A stretch of DNA of 64,000 bases, taken from Parasponia andersonii. Its lineage: Eukaryota; Streptophyta; Magnoliopsida; Rosales; Cannabaceae. The position numbers and the translations under genes were made by a program. Location of the stretch: positions 8,169-72,168 of the forward strand of contig JXTB01000802.1 of assembly GCA_002914805.1 (NCBI GenBank), in the 5' to 3' direction. Under the pieces are notes generated by a model that worked only from the letters and a program-made list of their open reading frames with translations, was not told where the DNA came from and searched no databases. Below, piece by piece: positions 32,996 through 46,600 of the stretch (within the stretch, counting starts at the first letter, position 1; the number at the start of each line of letters is the position of its first letter).

Positions 32996-35931
32996 CACGA
33001 GTTAAAAGTTTGAGTTTTTTTATTGGAGTATTGTAGTACTCATTGGTAATCGATTAGTTCAAAACTTTGTGCATTTCTAATTTCTGATCATCTCACCAGT
33101 CAGTTAAAGTGGTGATATTGCCCATTGACGACATGATAGGTAAAAGTGTTGGTTCTCGTAGACCTAGATCAAGTAGTATACACGTGATGCTCTTATATGT
33201 AGTCCAAAATTACAATACAACGCCTATATATAAACTTAAAAGGGTAGCATCCACCGGCTATTTTTCTTTTTTAGCTAGGTATTAATTTGGCCAATGAAAA
33301 TTTAAAAAATAAGAGAGAGAAAGAGCATTAATGATGCACGTCTTCTCATGCACTTCATTATAACGGCTAAAAAAAAATATCTACTCATAGGTAAAAAAAA
33401 AAAATACCTATTAGATTCGCAACCAAACTTAAAATATCTGTCTCTATAGTGGTGACCCAATTTGATAAATAAACGATCAAGATTAAAACATTTATTTCTA
33501 ATGTTCTAAACGAGGATAACTTTACTAATGCTATAACAGTCCTAAAAATTATCATCATCACCTTTCAAAAAAAAAAATTATCATCATCAAACTAATGATT
33601 TTAAAAAAAAAAAAAAAAAACATTTTCGGCCTTAATTATTTACTCCTAGATCCGTCCATTTCCCTCCTAGTTGGGCTGGAAGTATTTGATTTTCATGAGC
33701 TAAAAACAGTAGGCCCTTTGAAAAAGGCCTGGCTGTTATGCCAACGCATTGGGCTACTATGGTGGATTTTTTTTTTAGGTTTTGGACACAATACTTTCGA
33801 AAAAGGGCAAAAAGCGAAACGAAAATAAAGAAAACTGAGACAATAATTTAAGTCGAACGGTATTCTTGGCCAAAATAAATAAATAAGAAGAGGAATTACG
33901 TATAAAACTATAAAAGTGACACCAGTAAAATGGGAATGAAGGAAATTAAGTTTTATTTATTTATTTTTCGACGGAGGGGAATGAAGGAAATTAAGTTGGG
34001 AATCACTTTTGATACTTGTGTTTTTGTTTTGGCGACTAATTTTCAGTTATAAGTAGTCCCTTTCCTAGTTTTTATTTGTGAAATCCCTCTTTCGGCTCTT
34101 TGGCTTCCCTTATTTTCACAGGATTGAGTTTCAATTGTGATTATTTTCTGAATAAAATTGCCCATTTTCCAATAAAATTTAAATCAGTCACTAAATCACA
34201 AATACTTCCCTTATAAACTGCTATTTATGAAAATGTTCTGACGAGAATATGTGCCTTCAATGTATCGCCTTTATGAGTTAGGACACCGTTAGAAATTTTT
34301 AGTGAAAATTAGGCCCTATACCGCATTTTCAGAAAAAAAAATTTAGAAAAACGGCAATTTCTATTTTTTTTAGATATGGTACGGTTTTATTAAAAAATGC
34401 CATTCTAAAAAATATTTAAAAATATACTATTTTTATAAAATAGTAACTAGTATCTGATACCTAGTAATCAAAGATATTTATAATTGATAACTGGTAATTA
34501 GTAATCAGTTTTAAAATACTAGTAACTAGTAATTATATTAAAAATAATATTTTTCTAATAAAAGCCAATGAGAAATGAGAAAAAAAATAATATTATATAT
34601 TTGTATTTTTTTTTCTTTTTATGAGTAAAAATGTTAGAAACTCAACTTTTATATCAAGAGAAATTGACATAAGTAATTTGGACTTAAATTACTGTTTTAG
34701 GAGTATTTTAAAAAGTAACTTTTCTAATAATGTTGGAGTGTTATGTAAATTTTTCTTGGTCGCCTAATGTATTAGTCACCAAGCATACCAGTTTGGCTAG
34801 GGGAGGGAAAAATAAAAAATAAAAAAGCATATCCGATATGGACCTATAATAACATGCTGGTGAATCTCACATCTGCTCATAATGGTCGCATGTGTCACAC
34901 GGGTGATCGAAATAGTGAAAAATACAATCGTTAATCATATGGAACCTACTATTATTTTCAAATGAATCCCATGACAACTCAAAATAGTCATTCACGAGCG
35001 ACTAACAGCTTACAAAGCTCCTCTTTAGCAACACCATATGTTACTTTTATAATTTGAAGGGAATATGTGTGTTGTGAAAGTGAAAGCTAGTGGAGGTCTC
35101 TATACCAAAATATATAAGCATAATATAAACTACCCGAGTACTTGACTACATTCTTGGGCTTGAATTAGAAGTTTAGGTTTGAAACTCACATGCTAACCAT
35201 CGTTAGTTTTGACTCATTTCGTGGAAACTTCAAGACGAATCAAGGTTTTAAAAAAAAATAAAAAAGTCATCCCTTATTTTCCAGTTGTTAAAAGCGAGAT
35301 CGTCACATGCGAACCTCTAATGATGTTTACTTGTAATAAGTGTCCAACTTTCTCGAGCACTTACCAAACAGAGCGCTTCAACTTCAATTAATAAAACAAC
35401 TAAAATTAAAAACATAAACAATTCTAATTAAGAGAATGAAGTTTTTTTTTTTTTGGTGGGGGGGTGAGATGTTTGTTATGTTATTGTTGGTAAAATGTAA
35501 TTTATTATAACGTACATCTAGTATTAATTCATCACTAATTAATTAAGAAAGAAAAGCCTACGAGGGATGTTAATAAGTACTACTCACCATTATAATTTTG
35601 AAAAAAAAAAACGTCCATATATACATATATTACATATAAGTTTTTTTTAATTATTTTTTAAGGCGAAAAGGTCCACATTTAGAAAGGGGTTTCTGGAGCT
35701 TTCTTCAAATATTCCGTCCTAACGATCTTATCTTATAATATTCTCCAAATTTCTTCTAGTGATCTTATCTTATAATATATCAGTTAAATATATATATATA
35801 TATATATGTATATATAATACTACACACACTTAGTTCTAGATCTAACTAGCTATACAGTCTTTTCCATTTGTTCATATCGACAAGTTTTCGCTTCTTGGTT
35901 TTTTCGTGTTTTTTCAGTAGCAAAATTAAAT
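32996..35931. other. Intergenic DNA left of the CYSTM gene
   Basis: No gene is recognised. It contains long A runs (33387, 33600), and a block with repeated tagtaactagt-type motifs near 34440-34550. The right end (about 35700-35931) is the promoter region of the next gene, with a repeated ttcttctagtgatcttatcttataatat block and an (AT)n tract at about 35790-35815 that may supply the TATA element. Confidence 0.5.
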
Positions 35932-36837
35932 ATGAGTGATCCAAAGTATGCTTATCCATATCCTGCTCCAGGTAATTTTTCTCCTTATGTGGTTCCAACA
36001 ATTAACAAAACATATACTATGCTTTGTTCTTTTAGTATTTCTGATTTTAATTAGACCATTTATCTCTTTAACTCTTTAATGTTCACGAGATTTGAAAATT
36101 GAAATTAATGATTCTCTTATCTCTTTCTAAATTTGCCACACTATGTACGGTTCCTATGCCCTATTTCAGTCTATTAACTTTACGCCAAATTAACCGGCCC
36201 ATATAATTATTTTATGCCACATATTAACTCAGTAAATTTATCAACAATTTTTTTTTTTTTCTTTTGGAACCTGAATCAAATTAGCGCAGATTTATTTAAT
36301 AATTTGAAGTTTGAATTAGTTTTGTTTAATTTGAAATGAACAGGAACTTATCAAGTGCCTCCTCCGATGATGGCACCTCCTCAGTATGTAGCTCCACCGC
36401 CTAAAAGAGAACCTGGTTTTCTTGAAGGATGGTATGCATTTACACATCACTTTGTCCTGTATATGTTTATTTGTAAATATATTTTAGATATTTCTTCACA
36501 AAGGATCAATTAACAAAAAATTTCTTTATAAATTATGCATTAACAATCCTTTCCTTGCATGCCTTGTTTTTGTTTATTATTTATTCTTAGTTCTTTTCTT
36601 TTCTCTACCTATGAGAAACCACAATTAACTACTATTAATTGCAAAACGCTCCTTATAATTTGTGCATTTGATTCTTTTGTTCCTTTTCTTTTTCTTTGAA
36701 TCCTTATGTTTTCTTTATATGACACTACATTTTTCTTTTTTTTTGTTTTATTTTTAAATTTCAGCCTTGCAGCTCTGTGTTGCTGCTGTCTTTTGGACGA
36801 GTGTTGTTGTGACCCTTCCGTTATTTTCCTCACCTAA
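35932..36837 (+). CDS. CYSTM-type small cysteine-rich protein, three exons
   Basis: Exons 35932-35971, 36344-36431 and 36765-36837 join in frame to a 66-residue protein; introns are GT-AG (CCAG|GTAATT...AACAG|GAAC and GATG|GTATGC...TTTCAG|CC). The N-terminal part is Pro/Tyr-rich (MSDPKYAYPYPAPGTYQVPP). The C-terminal part is a CYSTM module: GFLEGCLAALCCCCLLDECC, then CDPSVIF. CYSTM proteins are short tail-anchored membrane proteins linked in plants to stress tolerance; the Cys-rich helix is thought to sit at or in the membrane. The size and the three-exon layout match plant family members. The exons are too short to be found as single open frames. The intron placement is deduced from splice motifs and frame, not from transcripts. 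Confidence 0.88.
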
Positions 36838-37902
36838 TATTAAATATGTATAAGTATCACAAAAACACACACAAATATATATATATATAAAGAAAAAAAA
36901 TACCTATTGAATTGGCAATCATTGGCAACCATATATAGGGCACCTGCCCATAGTAAAGAAAAAAAATACATATTGGATTGGTAACCATATATATATATAT
37001 ATCCACGGAGAGAATAATTTTAAGTGTAATCAATGGTCATGGTATAAAAAAATTGTGAAAATGAGTTTCCGAGTAATTCATTATAATCTTTGCTTCTCCA
37101 TGTTCCTTACACACTGAATCTGTTTCATTATGATCATATCTTCATGTTAATGATTTAACCAAAATGAGTTGGACAGGAATTAATAAGACGCGAAAAAAGA
37201 AACAAAAAAGAAGAAGACGAAAAAACAAGAGAATAAAACAAAAAGATGTCGTCTGGTCTAAGGAATAATATGTGGGCAGGCTTTGTTTGGGCAAATTAAA
37301 TAGAACTATACGTCCTCTTATCTAATTGGAGTGAATTAAAGATCTATGATTAACTCTCCAAATTATTCCTAAAAGGAGAAAAGTGGAAGGGGAGAAAACG
37401 GTGGGGAGAAAATGAAAAAAAAAAAAAAAAGAAAGTATTTCAAGAGGGAAGAAAGGAAAAATAGATGGAAAAAAGTAGACGTGGATCCTACCATATTTTT
37501 ATTATTATTATTTTTTTAAAAAAAAATCCTATCATGTTTTAAATTCTTCCAAATTAGAGAGAAGTTTGGACCTCCAAATTTAGAAAGAAATTTAGAGAGA
37601 AAAGTATAAAGAAAAAATGAATCACTTATAATGAATATAAACCCTTTCCTTCTTCTTTCCATCGTAACGAACATAGCAAAACATTTTATTGATCTCGACC
37701 AAGGATTATAATCAATTGTGCTGCAAAGGTTGTTGACTAGCAATTGAATGTAAAAAGTAATAACTTGGTGTATCATAGTTAAAAAATTGAAACAAACAAC
37801 GTGTTAAAAGTTATAAAATAGATTAAGGGCTTTTAGGAGAATGCCGAATTTTTTGAGGTCATTATAAAGTATTTGTTTGTTTGTTTTGAAGACTGATATT
37901 TG
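36838..37902. other. 3' flank of CYSTM gene and intergenic DNA
   Basis: The first 60 bases after the stop codon (aatattaaatatgtataag...) are the likely 3'UTR. Beyond are (AT)n tracts near 36880 and 36985, a poly-A run near 37415 and no recognisable gene. Confidence 0.5.
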
Positions 37903-39681
37903 TGTTAGGGTTTATATCTTAAAAGTATGTATATTTTGATCATATGTTGAATTAATAAAATGATATTTTCTTATTTGAATTTGTGCATAATTTGTATATT
38001 TTTAAATATAAGAAAATCTATAGTTTATTTATGTGACTATAAATTTAGTATATAAGTGTTATATACATGAGGATTAAATTTATAGATAATAAACTAAACA
38101 TAGTTCATAATAATTAATTAAAGTTCAGGATCTTTAATTAAATATTATTAGTATGGTTCATTAACAATAAGAATGTAATAGTCTTATTCGGATTATTGAT
38201 GTATTGACATTACAATAGAGGTACTTTATATAATTCGATTATATAGGACATGATTAGATATTATTTGAATCTCACATAAATTTTATTAACTATTGAAAGT
38301 TCAAATAATATCACTAGATGATCATATGTAAATCAATCTTAATCCTAAATAGTTATAAACTCTTATTTATAATATTATGTTCTTTAACATACTTGTTAAA
38401 GATCTGTTTCTTAAACAGACCGAAATACTTGTATCTTTGAAGTATGATGAGATGAGTAGCTGAGAATGTAACTTATAGATATGGAATCCATTCCTTTTAT
38501 TAAGAAGTTAGAAAGATGATTCCATTGTGTATTGATTTAAGATTTGAACAGTTTGAGTACTCAATTTATAATATATTTATAAATTAATTATTCATCGGAG
38601 AATCAATGGTACACGAGGATAAAAATGTAATTAGAGAGGTAAACGGAATATGACCTAGCTCCAATTATGAATTATTTATGGAGTATTGAACTATATGTAA
38701 TGATTAAATCGATGGACTGTTCGTTGTTTTCTTAGTAAATTAATTTTGTAACTTCAAGAGTATAATTCCAGATTTGTAGTGGAGTAATATTAGAATTAAT
38801 AAATTAGACAATTTAATTAAAGAGTTTAATTAATTATCATAATTTATTGGAGTTTGAATTACAGGTCCATAAGTCTCCAATTCCACCTCTTACAAACACT
38901 GTACTAGATATTATATTATTTCTATTACTGTACACTTTATCCAAATAAGTTGTTTGTCTACAATAATTAATAATAATTAATAATTAATTAATTAATTAAT
39001 TTTGAATTAATTTATTTAAATTCATAGAGAGATGAATTTTCTAATTTGTTTAAATTTTGAATTTAAAAATATCTAATTATCAGATAATTAGATAAATAGA
39101 AATTGAGAAGCTGAATAAATTTTTTTTTATTGAGATATATATATATAAATTAATTGGATTAACTAATTTAAACATATATATATATAAACTTATGTTTATA
39201 AAAAAGAAAAAAGAGAGAACTTACGGCTTAAAAAATAAAGTTACGATCAAATATTATATATATATATATATATATAAAGGAAACTCTAGCATAAAATATA
39301 TTACGTATTATTTTCTATAGAGCCACATAATCTAGAGAGGAAAAAAAAAAAAGTCTTCATATTCTTTGTAGAACAAACTCTTACAATCTCATGTGTTAAT
39401 AATATTGCAAGTGCTTAAAAGTGTGAGTTTAAGAAATTGTACACAACGTTTACATGTTCATCCAATTGTGCTTGAGACTTGGATTGAAAAAATCGTAGTT
39501 TAGAAAACGGAAAAGCTAAGATCCGTCGATAAACTATAAGAGGTATTAGATTTATTCTCTTTTTATGTTTTCTATTTTTTTGTGAATTATTACCATGTAC
39601 TCGTATAGTCAATTATTTTGAGAAAATTTTCAAATATTCTTAGGCTAATCTTCTACTGCAAAAATCGTTTTAAAACCAACA
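37903..39681. repeat. Probable solo LTR (~1.78 kb)
   Basis: It begins TGTTAGGGTTTATATC and ends AAACCAACA, the TG...CA termini of an LTR. The flanks atttg (37898-37902) and attcg (39682-39686) would be a 5-bp target duplication with one change. No gag/pol sequence lies inside or next to it, and I find no second copy in the window. The AT-rich interior with no coding capacity fits an LTR, and the start resembles plant Ty1/Copia LTRs, though the superfamily is a guess. Confidence 0.45.
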
Positions 39682-41009
39682 ATTCGGACAAAAAAAAACT
39701 CGGACATTTTGTAAAATCAAGTGTCCAAAACATAAAACAGCTCTGCATATGACTATAATTTCCTTACGTATTAATATCTATAAGTAGGTGTTGACAAAAA
39801 TTGTGGATAGCAATAAGAAAATTCCCGGTGTAGAACTGTTAAAATTTCAATGCTATCAGTATCAAATGTGGCATTCATAACCTACCTTTCTCAATTTCTA
39901 ACCATAGTGGTCACTTGAAAAAATGAAGATTTGATCCTCGCTACAGAAGACTTGGCCATTGCTAGAGACAAAGGAAGATGAGGGCAGGCCTCCAACTACC
40001 TTGGCCATATGACTAGCTGAACATGTTCGGTTGATGTCGAATGAGTTTGATCACAATCGAAAATGTTTAGATTTGTTCAAACATTGTTGAACATAGAGCC
40101 AAACTTGAATGTGAGGACGTTGTGTGAAAGGATGATGGCAATGTCTAGAACTCTGACGAGCGGTTTCCATCTCTTAATTTGGATTGCCTTATCCTCCTAA
40201 TCGTGAATTTTTTTTTTTTCAAATGGGCAATTTTTATTTTAAAAAGGGTTGAGTTACAATTGTTCTACCCCAATTATAGCGCATTTGTCGATTTGTTTTG
40301 TATAAAAAAAATTATTTTGGTATGTTGTCTCTTGAATTTACACTTCGTAATGCCAATCATCACTCAAATGTCTATTTATAATTTGATAAATGTGGTAATG
40401 ACGTAGATTTTTTGGTAATGATAGGCTACAAACTTTTTGGTGAGGTAAAATTACACTGTTCCTTCTAAATAATGGTGTGTTTGGCACATTGCCCCTAAAA
40501 CATTTTGTTACTTTTTTACTTACGGCTGCTTGTTCATTATTTGTTCATAATATTTAACTCCTTAGAAAAGAAGGTTACAAATGATTTATTAGCAAGTATA
40601 TATTAACTNCAATGAGACACACTTATGACTTATCAGACTTAAATAGAAGAACCTACAAATCGTCTCATTTATTTATTCTTAAGTTGCATAGAAGAGTAGA
40701 TTTATATATAAATTAAATTGTTTATCAAAAAAAATTATATATAAATTAATCAACAATCATACGCAAAGTGCAATAAATAAATAAATATTTGTGGGTAATG
40801 TGCCATAGACATCATAATTAAGGGGGTAATATTTGCAGTTTTCATTATTTGAAACATTTCCATGACTAACCATACCAAAAAGTCTACAGGTTGTTCACTT
40901 GGACAAATTCTACCAAAAATTTAACAGAGGATTGACAGTGAAACTGATATGAAATTTCGGGTCAATGTGCCAAAAACAAATTTATAGGCGGTAAAGTGTC
41001 AATGCACTG
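39682..41009. other. Intergenic DNA with one unresolved base
   Basis: No gene is seen. A single ambiguous base (n) is at 40609 in aactnc. The open frame at 40179-40406 is low-complexity and matches no family I know. The right end is the insertion site of element 2. Confidence 0.55.
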
Positions 41010-41646
41010 TGTTGTGCGGTCTAGAAACCAATATATTGATTAATGCCAGAAAAGGAGAGTTGGCGACTAAGAGAACGTGTCAGGTCATACGAGTAAGTTA
41101 AGTGCGACCTCTTCCGAGTAAGTCGAGTGCGACCTCCTTCCGAATAAAGTGTGACCTCCTCTGAACGAGTTAAGTACGACCAGAATAAAAAGGAAACTAG
41201 ACCAAGTTTCGTTAAACGGGTAATCTACAAATAAAGGGAAACAAAAGTTTCTCTTTCAAGATCGACCAGTCATCTCATTTAAGTTATTACCCATTTATAT
41301 TGTTACTCAAATTGTATTTTCTGATTATACACTTACCCATTTTCACAATTGGGAAACATTGAGCCATCCTTACCTATATAAAGGGAGCTCAATGCTGTTG
41401 TGAGGGATCTTTGGCTTCTGGGGAGAACTTTGGGGATTTATTACTTTTACTTCCTGGAAACTTAACGAAACTCTTATAATCCTCCAGAAAATAGTGAACA
41501 ACAGTGGACGCAGACTCATCTTTTTTAGGGCCAAACCACTATAAAATTCTTGTCTCATTTACTTGCTTTAATTGATCAACCATTTTCACACACAAGCCAC
41601 ATCTTGAAATTTCTTAAATTCATTGTTAACAAAACCTCCGTCAATA
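41010..41646 (+). repeat. Element 2 5' LTR
   Basis: It begins TGTTGTGCGGTC and ends GTCAATA (3' copy: GTCAACA), 637 bp. A classic TATATAAAG lies at 41375-41383. The U3 part (about 41089-41182) holds about four imperfect 25-bp units of the form cgagtaagttaagtgcgacctc, whose arrangement differs slightly from the 3' LTR. Confidence 0.93.
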
Positions 41647-41648
41647 AT

Positions 41649-41666
41649 TGGTACTAGAAGGAGGGC
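41649..41666 (+). promoter_or_regulatory. Element 2 primer-binding site
   Basis: TGGTACTAGAAGGAGGGC starts two bases after the LTR end, in the normal place for tRNA priming. It differs from the element 1 site, so the two elements probably used different tRNAs. The identity is not assigned. Confidence 0.65.
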
Positions 41667-43640
41667 TATTCCGGCAAAGAAGTTTTTCAATTCTACTTCG
41701 TTCAACAATAGCAAATACCAGAAACACTGGAACTAGCCAGAACCAACCCCAAAGTACTGCTGCTGCACAGGTAAATCCTACTCAGGATCAGCCTGGCGTG
41801 ACTACACCAGAATATATTATCCAGAGACAGGATCGTATAGAGGAAGCACTGGTGAACCTTCAGCAAATTATAAGTCAGATTAATGACTCTCTACGATAAC
41901 TTACTGAGAGACAGATGCTAACTCCACCACAGCACGAACGTCCCAGAGAATGTCCTGCTCAACAACCTGAGAGAAGAATTCAGATCCTGGAGATAGGGAA
42001 CCGCGGCCAGCATAAAGCCCGGCAGCAGGGTCATGGAGATCGCACCTCCAAGGGAAAAGGCAAGGTCGCAAACTTGCCCCTGAAATCTGGAACTTAAAGT
42101 TCGAGAACAAATCGTAATCGTCGACAACCTTCTTGGAGAGCGACCATCAATCGTGATGGTCTAAACAACGAGTAAAAACGACAATCGAGGAGTGTCTTTG
42201 AAAGGATTAGTAGGGAATCTCAACAGAATCCTACAGACCTGAGACAACATCTAGAGTAGCGACGTAGTCAAGAGCGATCCACATTGCATTTCAACGACCG
42301 AAGTCGATCTCGTCGCACTATTTCAATGGAAATCTCACAATGGTCGCAGTAGACCCTGCCTGATCAATCTGCCTTAAATCGTAATAATAACCAAAGGCCA
42401 CCCCTACCACTAGTAAAGGATAATATTCTCCCTCCAAACGTCGATATTCACAATTTAAGGATTGCATTAGATGCACTTGTCGACTGGGATGATGAACTCG
42501 CTAATAGGTATCGTCAATCACCATTCAGCAAGGAGGTTCGAGCTACTGTCTTACCTGCTAGATTCAAACTTCCCACCATAAACACTTTTGATAGGAAAAC
42601 TGATCCGCAGGATCATATGGATCACTTCAACGACCTGATAGAACTACATCGTGTCGATGAGCTCGCACATTGCAGATGTTTTGCTGTAACTCTCACGGGA
42701 GCAGCGAATAAGTGGTTCCGAGGACTCAAGTCTGGCTCAATCTCATCCTAGCAACAATTTCAGACTATATTCTTGAGACAATTCTAGGCTGCGAAGAATT
42801 TCACTATTCCACTGATCAGTTTGTCTGCTATTCGGTAAGGTCTGGAGGAAACTCTACGATCTTACCTAAATCGCTTTACCTCAGAATTGGCGAAGGTCAA
42901 CAACTCATCTGAAGGAGGAGTTTTAACTCTAATGATAGCTGGGGTGCGACCAGAAACTAAAATCTGGGAAGATTTACTTGAGCAAGAATGCAAAACCTTT
43001 GAAGACTTCTATCGTAGAGTTGGTCAGTATCTAAGGGTGGAATCTTTACGCGAAAATCTTCATAAGGTCACAAAGGAAGGAAGAAAGGATACTGCTAAAG
43101 ATTCGACCATGAACAACAATAATAATAAAAGGTTGAATAAAAGGAGTAATGAACAAACGACTGATAAGCAGTCCCAACAGAAAAAGTAGGAGATTCCAAA
43201 AGCTCCCATAAGGTTCAACAACTGTACTAAACTGAACGCACCCTTAGATCATATTTATGCAGTCATAAACCAGTAGGAGAGGTATCATCAACCGGAACCG
43301 ATGAAAAGAGATAGAGCGAGATGCGACCCAAACAAGTTCTACTGATATCACAATGACATTGGACACGATATCAATAACTGTTTTGCCTTGAAAGATGAAA
43401 TCGAAAGATTAATTAAAGAAGGACGATTGCGGCAGTACACTAAACTGAACAATGAAAGGCGAGAAAAAGACTGACAGTGACCTCCAAAAATTCAATGCGA
43501 GGTGCGAACTATTTTTGGAGGCCTGCACATTGATGGAAATTCGAAGAGGAAGCAAGATAGGTACGCACGAGAAGCACGACAGCAACCATTAACTAATGTC
43601 ATGCATCTTGAGCAGCGATCATAAAAGCTTCAATGGGTAC
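41667..43640 (+). pseudogene. Element 2 gag, broken
   Basis: The capsid core is recognisable at about 42560-43060 (TDPQDHMDHFNDLIELH, GAANKWFRGLKSGS, then LMIAGVRPETKIWEDLL), with stops and a frame change between the parts (for example the stop in ...SGSISS at about 42750). A finger-like YHNDIGHDINNC motif near 43350 is preceded by a TGA where relatives have a sense codon, and its first Cys is Tyr. Gag would form the particle that packages the RNA; this copy cannot make it. Confidence 0.82.
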
Positions 43641-43645
43641 CAGAT

Positions 43646-46600
43646 ATGGATATTATCTTTACGAAGCAGGATGCTAAGGAGGTCCATTACCCGCACAATG
43701 ATGCATTGGTCATAAAGATCAACTGTGGAAGCACGCAGCTATGGCGAGTATTGGTCGATAATGGCAGCGCTGTCGACATCCTGTACTATGATGCCTTTAA
43801 GAAGATGGGGTTGAGTGAAAGCAACCTGAAGCCCGTTGTCACCCTACTCTACAGATTTACTAGTAATAGCATAATGCCCAGGGGCATGATTGAGTTAATG
43901 GTCAACATTGGAACCTATCCTGGTGTTTCAACAGTAATGACCCAATTCTTAGTTGTGGATTGCCCCTCTGCATTTAATATTGTACTTGGAAGACCGACAC
44001 TGAGGAAACTTCGAGCAGTAACTTCGATCTATCATCTCGCTATGAAGTTCCCAACTCAACAAGGAGTAGGCGAGGTGTGAGGCAACCAATATGATACAAG
44101 GACTTATTATAATAACTCAATAAAGCTTGCAACAAAAGATATGACATATCGTACGATGATGGTACAGCTACAAGGAGAAACATCAAGGAAAGCATCAGAA
44201 GCGTCAGGTGAAGCATCAAGCGGAATGTCAATCGATGACCTCAACCCTCGAGAAATTGATGGTGAGGTCAAAACTGGACCTATAGAAGACTTGGAAGATT
44301 TTCCAATTGATAGGTCTTCGAAGGTTCTTAAAATCGGAGTGAAGCTTCAAGAATCCGTGCGAGCTTCATTAATCGCTTTTCTGAAATCAAATTTGGATAT
44401 CTTTGTATGGCAACATTCGGATATGGTGGGGATTGATCCGAATATCATGTGTCACTACCTTAATATAGATACGACGAGGAAGCCTGTGTGGCAAAAAAGA
44501 AGAGCCATGAATCTAGAAAGCTACGTCGCATTGAAAGAAGAGGTAGAGAAGCTGCTCGAGATTGGATTCATTAGGGAATCTTTCTATCCAAACTGGCTTA
44601 CAAACCCAGTTTTAGTAAAGAAACCCAACGAGAAGTGGAGAAATTGTATCGATTTCACCGACCTCAATAAGGCGTGCCCGAAGGACAGTTTTCCCCTTCC
44701 GAGAATCGACCATCTCGTAGATGCGATGTCGGGACATGAACTGTTGAGCTTTATGGATGCATATTCTGGATATAATCAAATCCCCATATACGAGCTTGAT
44801 GAGGAGTATACTTCGTTCAACACTAACCGAGGATTGTTACAAGAAGATGCCTTTTGGACTCATCAATGCGGGAGCGACTTATCAGTGTCTTGTCAATATG
44901 ATGTTTGCAAAACAAATTGGCAAGACAATGGAAGTATATGTTGATGACATACTGGTGAAATCGAAGGGAGCTGAAGATCACATCAAGTATCTTGATGAGA
45001 TGTTCAAAATTCTTCGAAAATATCAGATGAGGCTAAACCCCCAGAAGTGCACATTCAGGGTAGGATCTAGAAAATTCCTAGGGTTCATGGTCAACCAGCG
45101 AGGAATCGAAGCTAATCCCCAAAAGATACAAGCATTAATCGATATGTAATCCCCCCGCAAACCCAAAGACGTTCAAAGCCTAGCGGGAAGAGTGGTTACA
45201 TTAAGTCGATTTGTATCCAGGTCAACAGATAAGTGCCAACTATTTTTCGAAGTACTGAAGGGTTCGAAGAGGTTCGAGTGGACAGAAGAATGCGAGCAGG
45301 CATTTCGAGAATTGAAAGCACACTTAGGTTCTCCTCTACTCTTGTCGAAACTAAACCCGGGGGAAGAATTATATTTATACCTCGTTGTTTCCAAATATGT
45401 GACAAGTACTGCATTAATTCGAGAAGAAGAAAAGATACAGTGACCAGTATACTACATAAGTAAAAGATTGCTCGATGCCGAAGCAAGATATCCAGAGATG
45501 GAGAAGTTGGCATTAGCAATCATCGTCGCATCCAGGAAGCTTCGACCTTATTTTCATGCGCACTCCATCAAAGTTTTCACGAATTTTCCGTTAAAGCAGG
45601 TTTTGCAAAAACCTGAAGCCTCATGACGACTACCTAAGTGGGCAATTGAGTTGAGTCAGTTTGACATCAATTTTCAACCCCGCACTGCAATTAAAGAGCA
45701 AGCTCTCGTAGATTTCATTACAGAATTCACATATGATGTCAATCTTCCCATAGAAATAATCGAAAAACTTGCTACAGATTTATCAAAATTGTGGAAACTT
45801 TACATTGATGGATCGTCAAACGAGAATGGAGCCGATGTGGTCTTAGTACTAATCAATCCTGAAGGGCACAATATTCATTGTGCACTTCGCTTCAAATTTT
45901 CAGCATCAAATAATGAGGCAGAATATGAAGCACTGAAAGCTGGGCTAAAGCTCACACGAGAAATGAAGGTCGAAATGATTGAGGTATACAGTGATTCTCA
46001 GCTGGTCTTTTGTCAAATGATCGGCGATTATCAAGCAAGAGGAGAAAAAATGATGGTTTATTTAAAGGAGATACGAAGACTCTTCTCGACATTTACTGCC
46101 TATAACATTCAACTTCTTCCTCGCATTAAAAATATTCGGGCAGATGCTCTAGCTAAGCTCGCCTCAACAAAAGATGTCGAATTACTAAAGGTGGTCCCTG
46201 TCGAATTTCTTGCAAAACCAAGTATCGAAGTAGAACCCCAAATAACCATGCCGATTGACAAGAAACCATCGTGGATGGATCCTATAATGAAATATATTCA
46301 AAATGGCGACCTCCCTGAAAATAAAGACGATGCAAAGCGACTTCGAATGAAGGCAGCTCGCTATGTCACCTATGACGATAAGCTTTATCGAAGAAGTTTT
46401 AGTTCGCCGTTGTTATTATGTGTCGATGAAAAAAAAAAAGCACGCTACATTATGAGGGAAATTCACAAAGGAATATATGGAAACCATTCCGGGGGGCAAG
46501 CACTTGCGAACAAAGTTCTAAGACAAGGATATTTTTGGCCAACTATAAAGAATGATACAATGGAATTTGCTAAGAGGTGTGACAAATGTCAACGATTTGT

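Noticed and set aside
40609-40609. Single ambiguous base n
   Set aside because: An unresolved base call in intergenic DNA; no biological meaning inferred.
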